Assembly: GCF_003122365.1 (NCBI RefSeq)
Contig: NZ_CP029254.1
Span: 6,450,001-6,514,000, forward strand
Source of the DNA: Streptomyces spongiicola
GTDB lineage: Bacteria > Actinomycetota > Actinomycetes > Streptomycetales > Streptomycetaceae
Length of the DNA: 64,000 nt
Reading direction: 5' to 3'
Positions 38,601-44,306 of this stretch are shown here, piece after piece. Every line of letters begins with the position of its first letter. Positions within the stretch are counted from its first letter, which is position 1. A program made the translations under genes and the position numbers. The notes beneath the pieces are model-generated. The model was not told the origin of the DNA, made no database searches, and worked only from the letters and a program-made list of their open reading frames with translations.

Positions 38601-38878
38601 TCCAACTGGTCGGCGAAGTCGCGGAGGTGGTTCTTCCCCCCGTCACCGGTGAGCGTCCCCATCGCCTTCGCGTACGACGTGGCGAGGTCGTCCGGCATGG
38701 AGCGGCCGATGTCGTGGACGGACTTGTCGACCAGCGACGAGAGCCGGTTGACCTTCCGCCCCAGGCCGGCGTAGGGCTGGCGGCTCTGGTACGCGAGGTC
38801 CTCGTCGGCGTCGGTGAGTCTCTCCCCCGTGAGGATGAAGAGCATCGCGTTGACCTCGGGTGACGCCTGAATGCTCAT
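23606..38878 (-). CDS. Giant 5090-residue T7SS effector (lonely Cys / OTU / papain-fold toxin)
   Basis: The last gene of the T7SS substrate operon. Residues 1-365 are helical with hydrophobic stretches and resemble CpnT-like/WXG100-like N-termini. A Pro/Thr/Ala-rich region runs to about 1075. A caspase-like lonely Cys domain follows (H1216 in AAHG, C1263 in FACRTG). An OTU-type protease domain has GDGDC with C1685 and H1870 in YDHYD. Residues about 2115-3820 hold about six beta-rich repeated modules. A Ser/Pro/Thr minisatellite region (about 3840-4070) ends in a basic RKRR tract. A papain-fold deamidase-like domain has C4148 (PNCGETVEAY) and H4231 (GHDWALVH). An unassigned domain of roughly 590 residues (VQDFDDGSR) follows, then a second OTU-like domain (C4940 in DGDC, H5057 in GGHY) and the tail PPPKRTRP. 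Exact targets are unknown. Confidence 0.85.
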   Translation of the reverse strand: MSIQASPEVNAMLFILTGERLTDADEDLAYQSRQPYAGLGRKVNRLSSLVDKSVHDIGRSMPDDLATSYAKAMGTLTGDGGKNHLRDFADQLDKIAEGRRKTSMNIMESKWQIIAEVIRLLIEIAVYLAMSVFTGGVTSSQIMMAKLRSRLVILTTLSHMLRRLRLTPSLTEAFQEAFATFAVRLAMINFAPEGRRPDSFDWGEILKSAVFGAGAGLLTGIFDDLARNIVRSYDRNFLKNGTDLDFKSKPHGPNTPGTDLVDGAAPGVRNGSSRWWDERLVHDNADRKGALAGHYGLMGTTDFVAAGAGEALAEILIKGAYDGDWSTSWYTFVGAGISSQVEAAIIGTVVNSGTELRSAIDRLRDRPPTVSGGTGDSEGSGDGGDSEGSGGSGEAEKEAPADSPATGGPEAGRDASPITESARDVGTAPRRPPTQTNPEAPAHLPSPTSAAAAESELWRQVRNGPADVREQALRDLGDLRGGARPGITEIGVRDSLLTDLASVPEVRVIPAVDSAAARTDADLVRLALDGLGVPVVVGSTITTGAPAPAPAPAPAPAPDATLASGAPATNPTPTTGAPTTDLDGSRSGATSPSLPQAPLTGSSTNSPVPAANQAAGAGGRAGGTPTGTSTTGTSTTGAQATGTQATGAMPSASSPTAPQDTRTPGTGERADSTPAAPVTPPEADSSAVAADSPENATAPGPLHPASGPVLGRGAADTAPPQPVDTTGSYGGGTGGQSADGMPGDTSDTVTAGAPASVGATPLTIVVSETPPPGEGSPAAARLLDRAGTDRAVALGPPVAPDGASRPVRTAVELTREAPGAPVRSRLLATPVAAPSTPHHAANRTDIANSSHTAHTADKANGTGGTGGSAGGDRTGAVDAADTMGAANATETVNGAETWFPGADVLLPLADALGPDPGSRPATESSGQADDGLLSDAPAASSVPPARPTASAHGDGPAPSPTPLTASAAEPAGPSSRLNGTAGDVSGEWSGTDSHGLETGGAASGTSTSTSTSTSTSTSSELGTGPDVTAIPHSAVSAENGPMAPSAASSAAAVTDPPAAPPTAPPSRTATPPTAPPSSGRIVVRPADGGPSDGRGGARNAAEKVVTSVDGRRVPLEQLRRWVPETAEGPRQGRAVRTLTVSPSRTEDEAEANRRALLDQDGFRSVRTTSAAPAAGTGTTPPTHSAVLTGRSTVFTGRSAPLPGAGTERGADYVAAHGTPRTVTLGSDDRAHPAVTVSGVQFGEVLRTWAAESDQDRPLVLFACRTGRQPERAGLPVAQHVANRTGRPVYAPTTDVGTAEDRDGNVRAVLVEGAEGPGRWRLFTPEPTGAELDALAREAGLHTGTEPAGAFARARALQQIRTLREALGPNAEQRPENRELLAALAFVDDLRWHSSETAARYGDPGMTPDLLRRMVADRPGAVIDSTGTGTAAAPSVEQYTAFLRDAADLRAVAGPGTTLNSLLPPPTPTLPPTTLVSPDEARGLSYTESARITWSLSGDPLPLSELGLNEDDTAELVRRRSDPGVLAHTDTDGDTTAERARRRSDPGIAPPPHSDPADTADTTDTTDAPADEPAQPPATDTTDTTDTTTEPGTTAEPEHPHMPGPRLAAEQQEEHTAAPPPPSDQAEAGARTGPKTGAEARTEAEAEADADAEAMAGPGAQPDPGILVHAHDMVFRRLNTPGDGDCLFRSLLDGARSQGLSAPWTGRSVPELRRLLRDRIIAAGPDPVTGSIDPVTTVIADLRVRALGNAKDGNERRRIDDEWEDIRKAVADRDDAEGWRNILRNSAYRDLLTVASTPGAARELTYHGLVAAAAERTSLWASPFADDLPQALARALDLDLRLVLPGSQPPIALGEPGDRPSLYLAYNGYDHYDALAPQPVPEAAALPVAMIPATEDGPPGLASTADSAETVGTDAADAADTSVTTDTTDTADAMTDRPEAPGTAGNLPPTADNGTRAGQEAAPQPRPVTESGTPDAQDRQSPTPVRPADESSDRQRPSGAPGDGTQGESEEAPAPAGDTPAAANSTPVEADGTPALPATDGTPTDEPTQAPTTTDNNTDTTTDNADDTTGTTTDNADDAADTDTDTDNTTGTADTTTTDNADEPAQSPTPTPDPVLAGRHTASLAGKKITEDPGPDGVRERIEALLGDHGGDVSVAQRLDAALDPANFRKQHDPMLNGGWRFTVHVDGRPHEIEVRATADPWILDAVTDPAEDNDGEGFGVPSRSEYGSPPRKVVMTSAGPNLDLPWTVIRPLGDQVSLLFTPSMTWGGTSYDRETTVTRSSQTANDFALTGRTDSYTSRFSYRVAVTDHQGARLTAEGAGTPVTGTVRADVPRPESLAEGRPRSWRGWEHTRTPQQGEALAAAYRGREPAPGHPVSITGLDTARRAVYEALPREARPDGAAHQDIEDFFQPSHVIGGFEQASGRGLLSRQLGLSDGRRAYLHLTVEPDDSLALHTVDDKATLGSKWSSEHGRSRTENSSWSVGLGGGASVNVSDDGPLWLTGTVGYTHSRTVGHGVKGKNVVGAESGHERSDRADLVATRVRIRVWLTSSALRPGLDGLHGTDTTPIGDHTPPAERQQSPHPADHVAITIAPQRGEVLHAVPHDAPAPPGAGDRPQLGPDRLTDPVAAQLTTFLHVPGSPELEDHIVHEMSRRFPGVLPPPEAIRPGTGTAPAGDAGERHRVALQAWENLRSLRGLLSPSQLRGAGAMLLEGSYRITLDAPRTPLLGEQTYEILVRAEPAEGDHLGSRKSTAKAASTRTTGEDKSVTHGSKHAVSIAGNLRHPQTESDARRGFAAAGLDFTPGNPSHGVTTGFETEVTRTFSFESEADVYAHPVTYRVLIGVQDPEHPTARLSSAEPPSPTRHHGQVRPGGRLTVEVARESGTTGTAPPAGLPGLDMLPQRHAIRHVTDGDGFRDKALQSLAGAFEKRSVEATAATALQRAVRAVRWATGFDDVREGAPPPTVSGLRKALDGMADDGHLRSLLSASHGGWANSGDEQVGSGRNRDTVGLSARTRLSGFRFRGTMPGEGKLEIETRSSTSTAVADKNSRALKLGGGYDTAHYPSEGDSAESFQARGGPRIKGGQGWSDGDNVKQQTTTSRKTAHQGTWHLYEADADVTVQGRVTAWDGVVTVGDPESSRHRVLVLLSDDDVRRLGAEGTADTATARTAPADTGATARTAPADTAVPRRAPLLEQGLLSGAIADIPSSDEILGEIDRQIRGLEKAADVPVTALEFAGTFSPENLSANYEELVGQGIFEYRVHESHAGRLVTRVLVRGVPRHEWTDEGDHSTGDTTRKVGLSQTVTGSSGHNWSWGLDVNARLSYAPIAKSGDDGSSADTPSPVFRSAGWAPSLGTEVSPARSADAGVTTKVEHKTSKFGDMVRFANRMRFEVTVTRGTVYPLLGERPGDLVAPRLVEPTWPVHVYVPTSLTERGRAWALESGGTTGAPAGTVPVTAGQADRDRWQQSLDSAHDLVGFDSQGALLGDAQRLLTAPRPGTGGIWNLLGAVSGWVSSAFSTDLSTGLSTGLSTVAPGRGAAGTDGYRPMATPRQGGDTTTADRGQGDPEAYRLVATPRPGGDTGRGAEAPSPRHWPEGITPEAAHSAVRSVASGHHPEGGTNLPPRERRLTPERQAALRQALSQQTLTSVFHQLKDPVTGYRTIPLGSDGRTGLELRLRPTGEAQELSARAEGSDEISVSTEPESSTKSTTGVTAALKPLTGHVFLTEGTTDENRSTVVVPSLSDIAKVEYGRTFERKEPVTLAPGVPSRTLTPPTVPHGKSAGEPGKATLKGAQVLMRQPVRLTTQNFDENGTYGNTAETDGHVYYWVARTTDEATAGTTTSTDGASEARSSSPSSASPSSVSSPSSASSPSSASPSSVSSPSSASSPSSPSSTTTPTPTPMPTATDGTPATPRANEAEDEHNTTRPSEPTPTEPTPTPSSASSTTTPTPTPSPPPTPMPTATDGTPATPRATEAEDEHNTTRPSEPTPTEPTPTEPTPSEPTPTEPRKSDQARPTTPDTTTPPHPDPNPGPGPATPDNAPEPTPNPDPNPTPTPTPTPTPTPTATNDTPAAPPPTRKRRAEEPAGPDAPAQRPRIPRHENTDAVLRERGLVPPRPEEHQRVRERAAELGVFAAPDQPLLSAITRGFAGPNCGETVEAYRDTWYGRPRAAGFLATGADRTGPERGFAWTVYKRHDMPLSYGQGPAGFDAVLELVTRGGPGSFATVLAGDHGRVGHDWALVHTGDGALLWVDVHGGTVHPAEPGRPPAQLPPHVRIWASAADRDEGRLVGAGTDDPYLLRPDGEHPEARFGMSSDVEMEDVQDAHQTPTDADVPGSTRQRFADLTLDDRRVNDAYRRLTSRTRADFATDEDHRYYVRRTAGHQSDGDYLDYVRESVEQARPLAFVVNTMTGHTDAHRATEVIESLLSGLEGYDGRLAIVIGVNADEGGRDALAAAVASVERQIARLDVPVAVVPSTFTGPFPYGAMRNSVLHSPENIAAVQSLMGLGLHPYIAVQDFDDGSRTVPSGRHVFTHFEQLLDPPGLRSSDPDEALPPSRPLLMTGGYRVPGPEEAEQQKRLVEDTIRRYEKRNGAVPAELTEPVEQRAFLERFRRAVADDMRERRWQAAIHPLLPYAPEPNLFVDGAAVLPRPEEGGGDRPDVRFSDKGAELTGLARQLNRYNAWELARRYETELAEPDGRSFEVPPSKTAEDTHTTLPMGADEVLERVRADAENNRLPFRGPAYVTDFESGAVVTDLSRIAYEFLESGGKKLLQSHADLGTVTNRFFSNDNGGSTRGAKKGISLAKHRSNYAFHNSATYWSHEPRRAEIPGVPTGSKELPKKSRDNLGHAKRNVMADAISAPMTGSFTGLKAGVSDAHKVYAAQELALSTPTLRAGRRLADLLFGTGGGNGPDDGANGRLVVSGRDVFAARAGSGPSGQEIPADGDCLYHAVNRALSGLAPSSEAALELRASVVRWALAPENLGTAVQYADEHGEDFDDVVNVLAVSGNWNEGAGDLAPRLVASALDVVIRIHQAGGRVHELLPLGATDAAGLLVIDLSLNGGHYEVHQGEHRPSLAKRSSEDQRVGDVPPPKRTRP
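26694..27345. repeat. Coding minisatellites in the giant gene
   Basis: On the plus strand: a GTGGGT run near 26699-26745, GGTGGGTTCGGTAGG units near 26880-26940, a block of about 170 bp duplicated (the GTCGTGTTGTGCTCG segment near 26945 and 27115), and a 60-bp GAGGAGGCGGAAGAGG unit twice in 27220-27345. In the protein they encode the PT, EPTPT, PTATDGTPATPR and SSPSSAS repeats. All keep the frame. Confidence 0.85.
35821..35868. repeat. CTGGTG microsatellite encoding a Ser-Thr run
   Basis: At least seven consecutive CTGGTG hexamers on the plus strand, encoding alternating Thr-Ser in the linker before the lonely Cys domain. A similar GGTGCG hexamer run near 37200-37245 encodes a Pro-Ala stretch. 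Confidence 0.85.
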
Positions 38879-38971
38879 CGACGGCCGTCCCGTGTGCCGT
38901 CCCGCGGGTCGTGCGGGCGGGCCGGGACCGCCGCTCCCGGCAGGGAGCGGCCGATGCCGGCGGTACGGGGG

Positions 38972-39367
38972 TCAGTGGCGGACATGCCCGCCCGTGACGC
39001 CGTCGCCGCCCGTGGCGGGGTCGCTGCCCAGGCCGTCGGTGTCGATTCGGCTCCCGCTGCGCTCGATCTCCTCGATGTTGTGGTCGCGGGTGCCCTGCAT
39101 CAGCCTGACCTGGCTGACGGTGGCGTCCGTGATGGCCACGAGCGCGTCGCGGATGGCCAGCATGGTGTCCTTGGCGGCCTGTCGCTCCTTCTGCTCCTGC
39201 GGCCCGGCGCTCGCCGCGAACTCACCCTGGGTTCCGGGCCAGCGGACGGTGGGGGCCAGCTCGTCGACGAACTCCTCGGTGATGGCCTTGGCCATGGCGC
39301 CGATCTCCTCCAGCTGTCCCGCCAGGGACTCGATCCGCTGCGGATCGGCGTAGTAGCGCTCCGACAC
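38972..39367 (-). CDS. WXG100-like small T7SS substrate
   Basis: A 131-residue, mostly helical protein. Two predicted helices flank RWPGTQGEF near residue 43, a W-x-G turn as in WXG100 proteins. The C-terminal tail after residue 105 is Gly/Asp/Thr-rich. The GTG at 39367 follows the YbaB-like stop by two bases, with GGGGAGGA overlapping that stop, so the two are translationally coupled. The giant effector begins 93 bases downstream. It probably pairs with or escorts the effector; that is inference. Confidence 0.72.
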   Translation of the reverse strand: MSERYYADPQRIESLAGQLEEIGAMAKAITEEFVDELAPTVRWPGTQGEFAASAGPQEQKERQAAKDTMLAIRDALVAITDATVSQVRLMQGTRDHNIEEIERSGSRIDTDGLGSDPATGGDGVTGGHVRH

Positions 39368-39369
39368 CG

Positions 39370-39822
39370 TCAGTCCTCCCCGTCCTCGCCGAGTGCGTCG
39401 CGCCAGGTGCCGGCGGTCCGGTCGGGGCGGGCCGGTTCGTCGTCGCCCTCGAGTACCCCGGGGCCGAAGATGCGCTCCCAGTCCAGCTCGAAGCCCTTGA
39501 GCTCCGGCACGTCGCTGCTCGGCTCGGTGAACGGGGCCATCGCCTTCATCACATGGCGATTCATCTTCAGGCGAGCCGCGTTCGCCGCCTCCAGGACACT
39601 GGCGGCGAGCTCCTGGGGGGACATGGCGCGGTACTTGTCCTCCAGGAAATCGATCCCCGTCAGCTCCCCCTGCGGGCCCACCGTGGCCCGGACCGCGCGG
39701 TCCGACGACAGTACGGCGAACGACGCCTGCCGCAGCTCCCGTTCGGTGCGTGCGACCGCCTCCTGGGCAGCCTGGAGTTCGGCCATCGCCCGCTCCAGGC
39801 GCTTTTCCAGAGGTTCCGTCAC
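39370..39822 (-). CDS. YbaB/EbfC-like protein in the T7SS operon
   Basis: A 150-residue protein with a long N-terminal helix (EKRLERAMAELQAAQEAVARTERELRQ), then a strand pattern (RAVRATVGPQGELTGIDF) and a second helix, as in the YbaB/EbfC fold (PF02575). The C-terminus is acidic. The GTG at 39822 is preferred, since the longer reading to 39981 begins in low-complexity sequence. YbaB-like proteins often bind DNA, but copies in actinobacterial T7SS loci may instead act as chaperone-like partners. The 177 bases upstream show no other gene. Confidence 0.7.
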   Translation of the reverse strand: MTEPLEKRLERAMAELQAAQEAVARTERELRQASFAVLSSDRAVRATVGPQGELTGIDFLEDKYRAMSPQELAASVLEAANAARLKMNRHVMKAMAPFTEPSSDVPELKGFELDWERIFGPGVLEGDDEPARPDRTAGTWRDALGEDGED

Positions 39823-39999
39823 GCCCGTTCCGTCCTTCCGTGTTGCTCTCTCATGACGTGCGGCCACGATCCGCGCGTCCGATCCCCGCGGGGGCCTCGT
39901 CGGTGTCCGGCACGTCCCGAAACGGTAGGCGTCCGGCGGTAGTTGTAGAGCCGGACGACTTTCGGTGTCCGGCACGATCATGCCTCATCGCTGCGGTGG

Positions 40000-42900
40000 T
40001 CACCGACCGATCACGGCGGGAGTTCCGCCCTCTTCGGTGCCCCAGACGTCGGCGTCCTCCTCCAGATAGCCGGCGGAGCCGGTGGAGCGGGTGGTGCTGC
40101 CGCCCGGCTCCGTGTCCTCCTGGCGGGAGCCGCCGCTGGCGGTCGAAACCCGCGTTGCCGGGGCCAGGAAGGTGTCCTCGTCTGCTTTGCCGTTCCAGGG
40201 GCCGCGTCGCCGGCGGTTGCGGCGCTCGCTCTCCTCAAGCGAGTCCATCAGCACGGCGCGCACCCGTTCGCCGTTGCCCTTCTCACCGCCCTGGCCCATG
40301 CCTCCCATGGGCATTCCTCCCATCGGCATGCCCCCCATGGGCATACCCGACGTGCCGGTGCCGGTGCCGGTGCCGGTGCCGGTGGCGAGTGGGTCGACCA
40401 TGGGCTGGGAGACGCCCGACAGCGGGGAGGCCTCGGTCGCATCGACGGTGTGGGAAGGAAGGGGCCCCACCCCGGACGGCAGAAGGGCTCCGGTCTCCGT
40501 GGGACTCATGCCTGTGCCGGGCCCCGGCACGGACAGCGGCACGTCCCCCACGGAGGAGGCGGCCCCGCCCATTGAACCCAGTTCCCGGGAGAGGAACGAA
40601 CTGTCGCTCCAGCGGTCGCCGGTGGTCAGGTCTGGGATGAGGTCGGTGAGGGTGCCGAGGTTGGTTGTGGTGGTGGTTCCGTCGGGTTGGGTGGTGGTGG
40701 TCTGGCCGGTGGTGGGGTCGATGGTCTGGGTGGTTCCGTCGGGGTAGGTGGTGGTGAGGAGGCCGTTGTCGAGGGTGGTGGTGGAGCCGTCGGGGTTGGT
40801 GATGGTTGCGCCGTGGGTGAGGTCGGTGGTCTGGGTGGTTCCGTCGGGTTGGGTGGTGGTGAGGAGGCCGGTGTCCGGGTCGAAGGCGGTGTGGCTGCCG
40901 TCGGGGTAGGTGGTGGTGAAGTCGCCGTCGTCGACCGAGATGTGGCCGCCGGTGGGGGTGTTGAGGATGCCCGGGTCTCCGATGAGGTCGGTGAGGTTTC
41001 CGAGGTTGGCTGTGGTGGTGGTTCCGTCGGGTTGGGTGGTGGTGGTCTGGCCGGTGGTGGGGTCGATGGTCTGGGTGGTTCCGTCGGGGTAGGTGGTGGT
41101 GAGGAGGCCGTTGTCGAGGGTGGTGGTGGAGCCGTCGGGGTTGGTGATGGTTGCGCCGTGGGTGAGGTCGGTGGTCTGGGTGGTTCCGTCGGGTTGGGTG
41201 GTGGTGAGGAGGCCGGTGTCGGGGTCGAAGGCGGTGTGGCTGCCGTCGGGGTAGGTGGTGGTGAAGTCGCCGTCGTCGACCGAGATGTGGCCGCCGGTGG
41301 GGGTGTTCAGGCTGCCCGGGTCTCCGATGAGGTCGGTGAGGGTGCCGAGGTTGGTTGTGGTGGTGGTTCCGTCGGGTTGGGTGGTGGTGGTCTGGCCGGT
41401 GGTGGGGTCGATGGTCTGGGTGGTTCCGTCGGGGTAGGTGGTGGTGAGGAGGCCGTTGTCGAGGGTGGTGGTGGAGCCGTCGGGGTTGGTGATGGTTGCG
41501 CCGTGGGTGAGGTCGGTGGTCTGGGTGGTTCCGTCGGGTTGGGTGGTGGTGAGGAGGCCGGTGTCCGGGTCGAAGGCGGTGTGGCTGCCGTCCGGGAAGT
41601 CGACGGCGACCGTTCCGCCGTCCAGCCGGGTCGTACCCCCGGTCGGGTTTCGGACGGACCCGCCCGTCCCGGTACTGAGCATGCCCGGGCCGCCGAGGGC
41701 CTGGGGGAGCGGGGACAGGATGTCCGCGGACAGTTGCTCACCGCCGCTGTCGGGAGATGCGCCGTTCAGGTCGCCGAGGTCGCCGAGGTCGCCGAGCCCG
41801 CCGGGGGACTCGGTGACGACGTCGCCGGGGTTCGGTATCCCGTCGAGGCCGTCGAGAAGCTGCTCGCCGACCGCGTTCGGATCGCCGAGGCTGCCGAGGT
41901 TCTCCTCCACCGCCGCGCGGTCTTCCTCGAGTTGCTGTTCCTGCTGCCGGCGCAGCTCCTCCTGGTACGCACGGTCTTCCTGGAGCTGCTGCTCCTGTTC
42001 CTGGCGCAGCTCCTCCTGGTACGCCTGGTCTTCCTCACGTTGCTGCTCCTGTTCCTGGCGCAGCTCGTCCTGGTACCGGAGCTGTTCTTGGCGCTGCTCT
42101 TCCTGTTCCTGGCGGAGTTGATCCTGGTACTCACGCTGCTCCTGCTGCTGGCGCTCGTACTCCTCCTGCTGCTCCTCGAGCTGCTTCGCCTGGTACTCCT
42201 CCCCGACCCCGGTGGTGGATTTCGGCTGGGGCAGGTTGCCGGTGAAGTCCGGGCCCAGGTCGATGAAGCGGTTGTTCAGCTGCGCCTGGATCCGGGCGGC
42301 GGGCTTGCCCAGCCACTCGTCGACTCCCTGGGTCCAGATGCTGACGGCCTTGTCGCCGACCTTCGCCCAGTTCGCCCAGTCGGCGAGATCGCCGTACTCG
42401 GGGTGCACCTGGGAGAAGCCGGGCTGCGGCCTGGCGCCGATCCTGCTGTAACGGGGTACGTCGTAGTCTCTCTCCCCGTAGATGTCCGTCTTGGTGATGT
42501 TGTTCTCGTAGACCCACCGGCCGAGTTCGTCCAGTACGTAGCGCAGAACCTGGTGCGGGTCGTAGAACGGGGATTTCGCCCACGTGAACCAGGCGTCCAG
42601 TAGATCGTCGGCCGTGCCCTCCAGATACCGGCGGGCCAGGGACAGGGCCCGCGAGTACACCGTGCGTCCGGTACCGATGTCGTCGCCCGACCCGGGTGTG
42701 GAGTCGAAGGACTCGTTGTAGTTGTCGTAGTTCTCCCTGATCTTCCGCAGCAGGCTGCGGAAGATCTCCGCGGACTCGCCCTGCCAGCTCGCGTCGTCCC
42801 GTCCGAAGCGTTCCTCCCAGTCCGTGAGCACCTTCGCGGTGTCCCTGAAGAACTTGGCGGCGAAGTCGAAGGAGTCCGACGTGGTGTCGAAGGAGTCCAG

Positions 42901-43458
42901 GTTCACGGCGTCGGCGTCGGGCACGCCGAGGTTGCTGAAGCCGACTCCCTGCGTGCTGCCGTTGCGCAGGGCGATGAGCGCCGTCCGCGGCCCGTTCATA
43001 TACCGGCTGAGCGGGATGGTGCTGAACTGGTCGCCGTGCGCGTCCTTGAACTCGTTGCCCTCGCGTACCTGCGCGCTCTCGACGTTGTCGGAGCCCGGGT
43101 CCGCGAAGAGGATGTCGCCGTTCTCCGTCTTGACACGGCCCTCGAAAACGATCCGCGCCTGCATGATCTTGAACGGCTCGCCGCTGTCCAGGAACCAGAT
43201 GTCGTAGTCCTGGCCGGCGTCCCTCAGGAAGCCGGAGGGGTCTTCGACCAGATCCCTCAGCCCGCGTTCCTTGATGTCGCCCCGGAACAGCCTGCCGCCG
43301 TTGTCCGAGCGGAGGGTGTCGAAGACGGTGCTGCGGTCAGGGACCGGATACCCGGTGAGGTGGGTGACCAGACCGCCCCAGACGTCGGTCGAGGCGCCGC
43401 CTGCGCCGTCGTATCTGCCGACGTGGTCCGCGGAGTTGGGATCGTACCGATCGACCAC
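40000..43458 (-). CDS. AAWKG-type T7SS-associated protein with 345-bp repeats
   Basis: A 1152-residue protein. The N-terminal 340 residues resemble Streptomyces AAWKG-family proteins (LTGYPVPDRSTVFDTL; the motif reads ASWQG, followed by ESAEIFRSLL). Residues about 415-510 are a Gln/Glu-rich coiled coil (EQEEQRQEQLRYQDELRQEQ). Then come 2.8 copies of a 115-residue repeat built from smaller PDGTTQT-x-DPTTGQT units, with a high Thr content and no Cys. The Gly/Met-rich tail (GGMPMGGMPMGG) leads to a hydrophilic end. It reads as an extended secreted or surface-spanning rod; that role is inference. The GTG start at 43458 gives the motif-bearing N-terminus. Confidence 0.75.
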   Translation of the reverse strand: MVDRYDPNSADHVGRYDGAGGASTDVWGGLVTHLTGYPVPDRSTVFDTLRSDNGGRLFRGDIKERGLRDLVEDPSGFLRDAGQDYDIWFLDSGEPFKIMQARIVFEGRVKTENGDILFADPGSDNVESAQVREGNEFKDAHGDQFSTIPLSRYMNGPRTALIALRNGSTQGVGFSNLGVPDADAVNLDSFDTTSDSFDFAAKFFRDTAKVLTDWEERFGRDDASWQGESAEIFRSLLRKIRENYDNYNESFDSTPGSGDDIGTGRTVYSRALSLARRYLEGTADDLLDAWFTWAKSPFYDPHQVLRYVLDELGRWVYENNITKTDIYGERDYDVPRYSRIGARPQPGFSQVHPEYGDLADWANWAKVGDKAVSIWTQGVDEWLGKPAARIQAQLNNRFIDLGPDFTGNLPQPKSTTGVGEEYQAKQLEEQQEEYERQQQEQREYQDQLRQEQEEQRQEQLRYQDELRQEQEQQREEDQAYQEELRQEQEQQLQEDRAYQEELRRQQEQQLEEDRAAVEENLGSLGDPNAVGEQLLDGLDGIPNPGDVVTESPGGLGDLGDLGDLNGASPDSGGEQLSADILSPLPQALGGPGMLSTGTGGSVRNPTGGTTRLDGGTVAVDFPDGSHTAFDPDTGLLTTTQPDGTTQTTDLTHGATITNPDGSTTTLDNGLLTTTYPDGTTQTIDPTTGQTTTTQPDGTTTTTNLGTLTDLIGDPGSLNTPTGGHISVDDGDFTTTYPDGSHTAFDPDTGLLTTTQPDGTTQTTDLTHGATITNPDGSTTTLDNGLLTTTYPDGTTQTIDPTTGQTTTTQPDGTTTTANLGNLTDLIGDPGILNTPTGGHISVDDGDFTTTYPDGSHTAFDPDTGLLTTTQPDGTTQTTDLTHGATITNPDGSTTTLDNGLLTTTYPDGTTQTIDPTTGQTTTTQPDGTTTTTNLGTLTDLIPDLTTGDRWSDSSFLSRELGSMGGAASSVGDVPLSVPGPGTGMSPTETGALLPSGVGPLPSHTVDATEASPLSGVSQPMVDPLATGTGTGTGTGTSGMPMGGMPMGGMPMGGMGQGGEKGNGERVRAVLMDSLEESERRNRRRRGPWNGKADEDTFLAPATRVSTASGGSRQEDTEPGGSTTRSTGSAGYLEEDADVWGTEEGGTPAVIGR
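40636..41593. repeat. 345-bp tandem repeat, 2.8 near-identical copies
   Basis: The marker GATGAGGTCGGTGAG starts at 40636, 40981 and 41326, exactly 345 bases (115 codons) apart. Differences between copies are only scattered bases. The repeat lies inside the AAWKG-type gene and preserves the frame, so length variation between strains is expected. Confidence 0.92.
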
Positions 43459-43599
43459 CGGGGCGCCCTTTCTGGTCGTCTGTCTGCGGTGCCGGCGACC
43501 GTCATCCGATGCGGTGTCCGGCGGGTGTGTCCACGGTTGTCCGGGCCTCGGCCTGGGCCCGGGTCCGGAGACCGGCCCGCGCCCTGCGGCTCCCGCGGC

Positions 43600-44064
43600 T
43601 CAGGTTCGGGGGGTGTCGTCCGGTGCGCCGGTGAGGAGCGCGTCGACGTCCTCCAGCGTCTGGAGCAGCGTTTGCGCGTCGATCGCGTCCAGGTTGTTCT
43701 CCTTGGTCTCGGCGGCCTTCTCGATGGTCTCGGTGAGCGCCGCCATCAGCTCCTTGAAGAGGTCCACCTGGTCGCCCAGCAGCTTGTCGAGGGCTTCGGC
43801 CGCGGTGCGGACGTCCTCGATCAGCTTGGGGCCCGAGACGAGGTCCTCGATGACCATCCTGCCGATGTGCAGGATCTGCTGCTTCTGGTCCAGGTTCTCC
43901 GCGGTGATGTGGCCGTCCAGCAGATGGCCGAGTGGACGGATGCCCTCGACGCCCTCCGTGTGGTGCTTCTTCGCGGCGGCGTGCACCGGTTGCACCTCGC
44001 CGTCCCGGAAGCGCTCCATCTGCTTGAGGTCGAAATGCCTGACGTCGGCCTCTCCCTGGGCCAT
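43600..44064 (-). CDS. Small helical T7SS-associated protein
   Basis: A 154-residue, almost wholly helical protein (IGRMVIEDLVSGPKLIEDVRT, LDKLLGDQVDLFKELMAALTETIEKA) without membrane segments or cysteines. The ATG at 44064 has AGGAGG upstream. Its size, helix content and position between the WXG100 pair and the AAWKG gene suggest a secreted WXG100-superfamily or chaperone-like protein. I did not recognise a named family, and no W-x-G turn is present. Confidence 0.7.
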   Translation of the reverse strand: MAQGEADVRHFDLKQMERFRDGEVQPVHAAAKKHHTEGVEGIRPLGHLLDGHITAENLDQKQQILHIGRMVIEDLVSGPKLIEDVRTAAEALDKLLGDQVDLFKELMAALTETIEKAAETKENNLDAIDAQTLLQTLEDVDALLTGAPDDTPRT

Positions 44065-44306
44065 GGGACGTCCTCCTGCGGTCTGCTGCTCGGACAGGGG
44101 TACTTCGGGTGGGTCCCGGCACGGCGCCCCCGCGACCGTACGCGGCCGCCGCGGTGAGCCGGGCCGGTGTGTCCGGCGGGGCGCGGTCCGGCGCGGGGGA
44201 CCGGCCGGTGACGCCGGACCGGGGCGCCGGGTGGTGTGCTCCGGTCAGGGCCAGTGCCGCGGCAGCCGGGTCGCGCCGCGGCGGAGCGGACGCCACCCGC
44301 CATGCG

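Noticed and set aside
40636..41593. Regular repeats resembling a CRISPR array
   Set aside because: The unit is 345 bp, continuous and coding, without spacers, and no cas genes are present.
40687..42603. 638-residue Gly/Val-rich plus-strand frame
   Set aside because: It is antisense of the 345-bp coding repeats; the Thr-rich reading with a coiled coil and ASWQG motif is on the minus strand.
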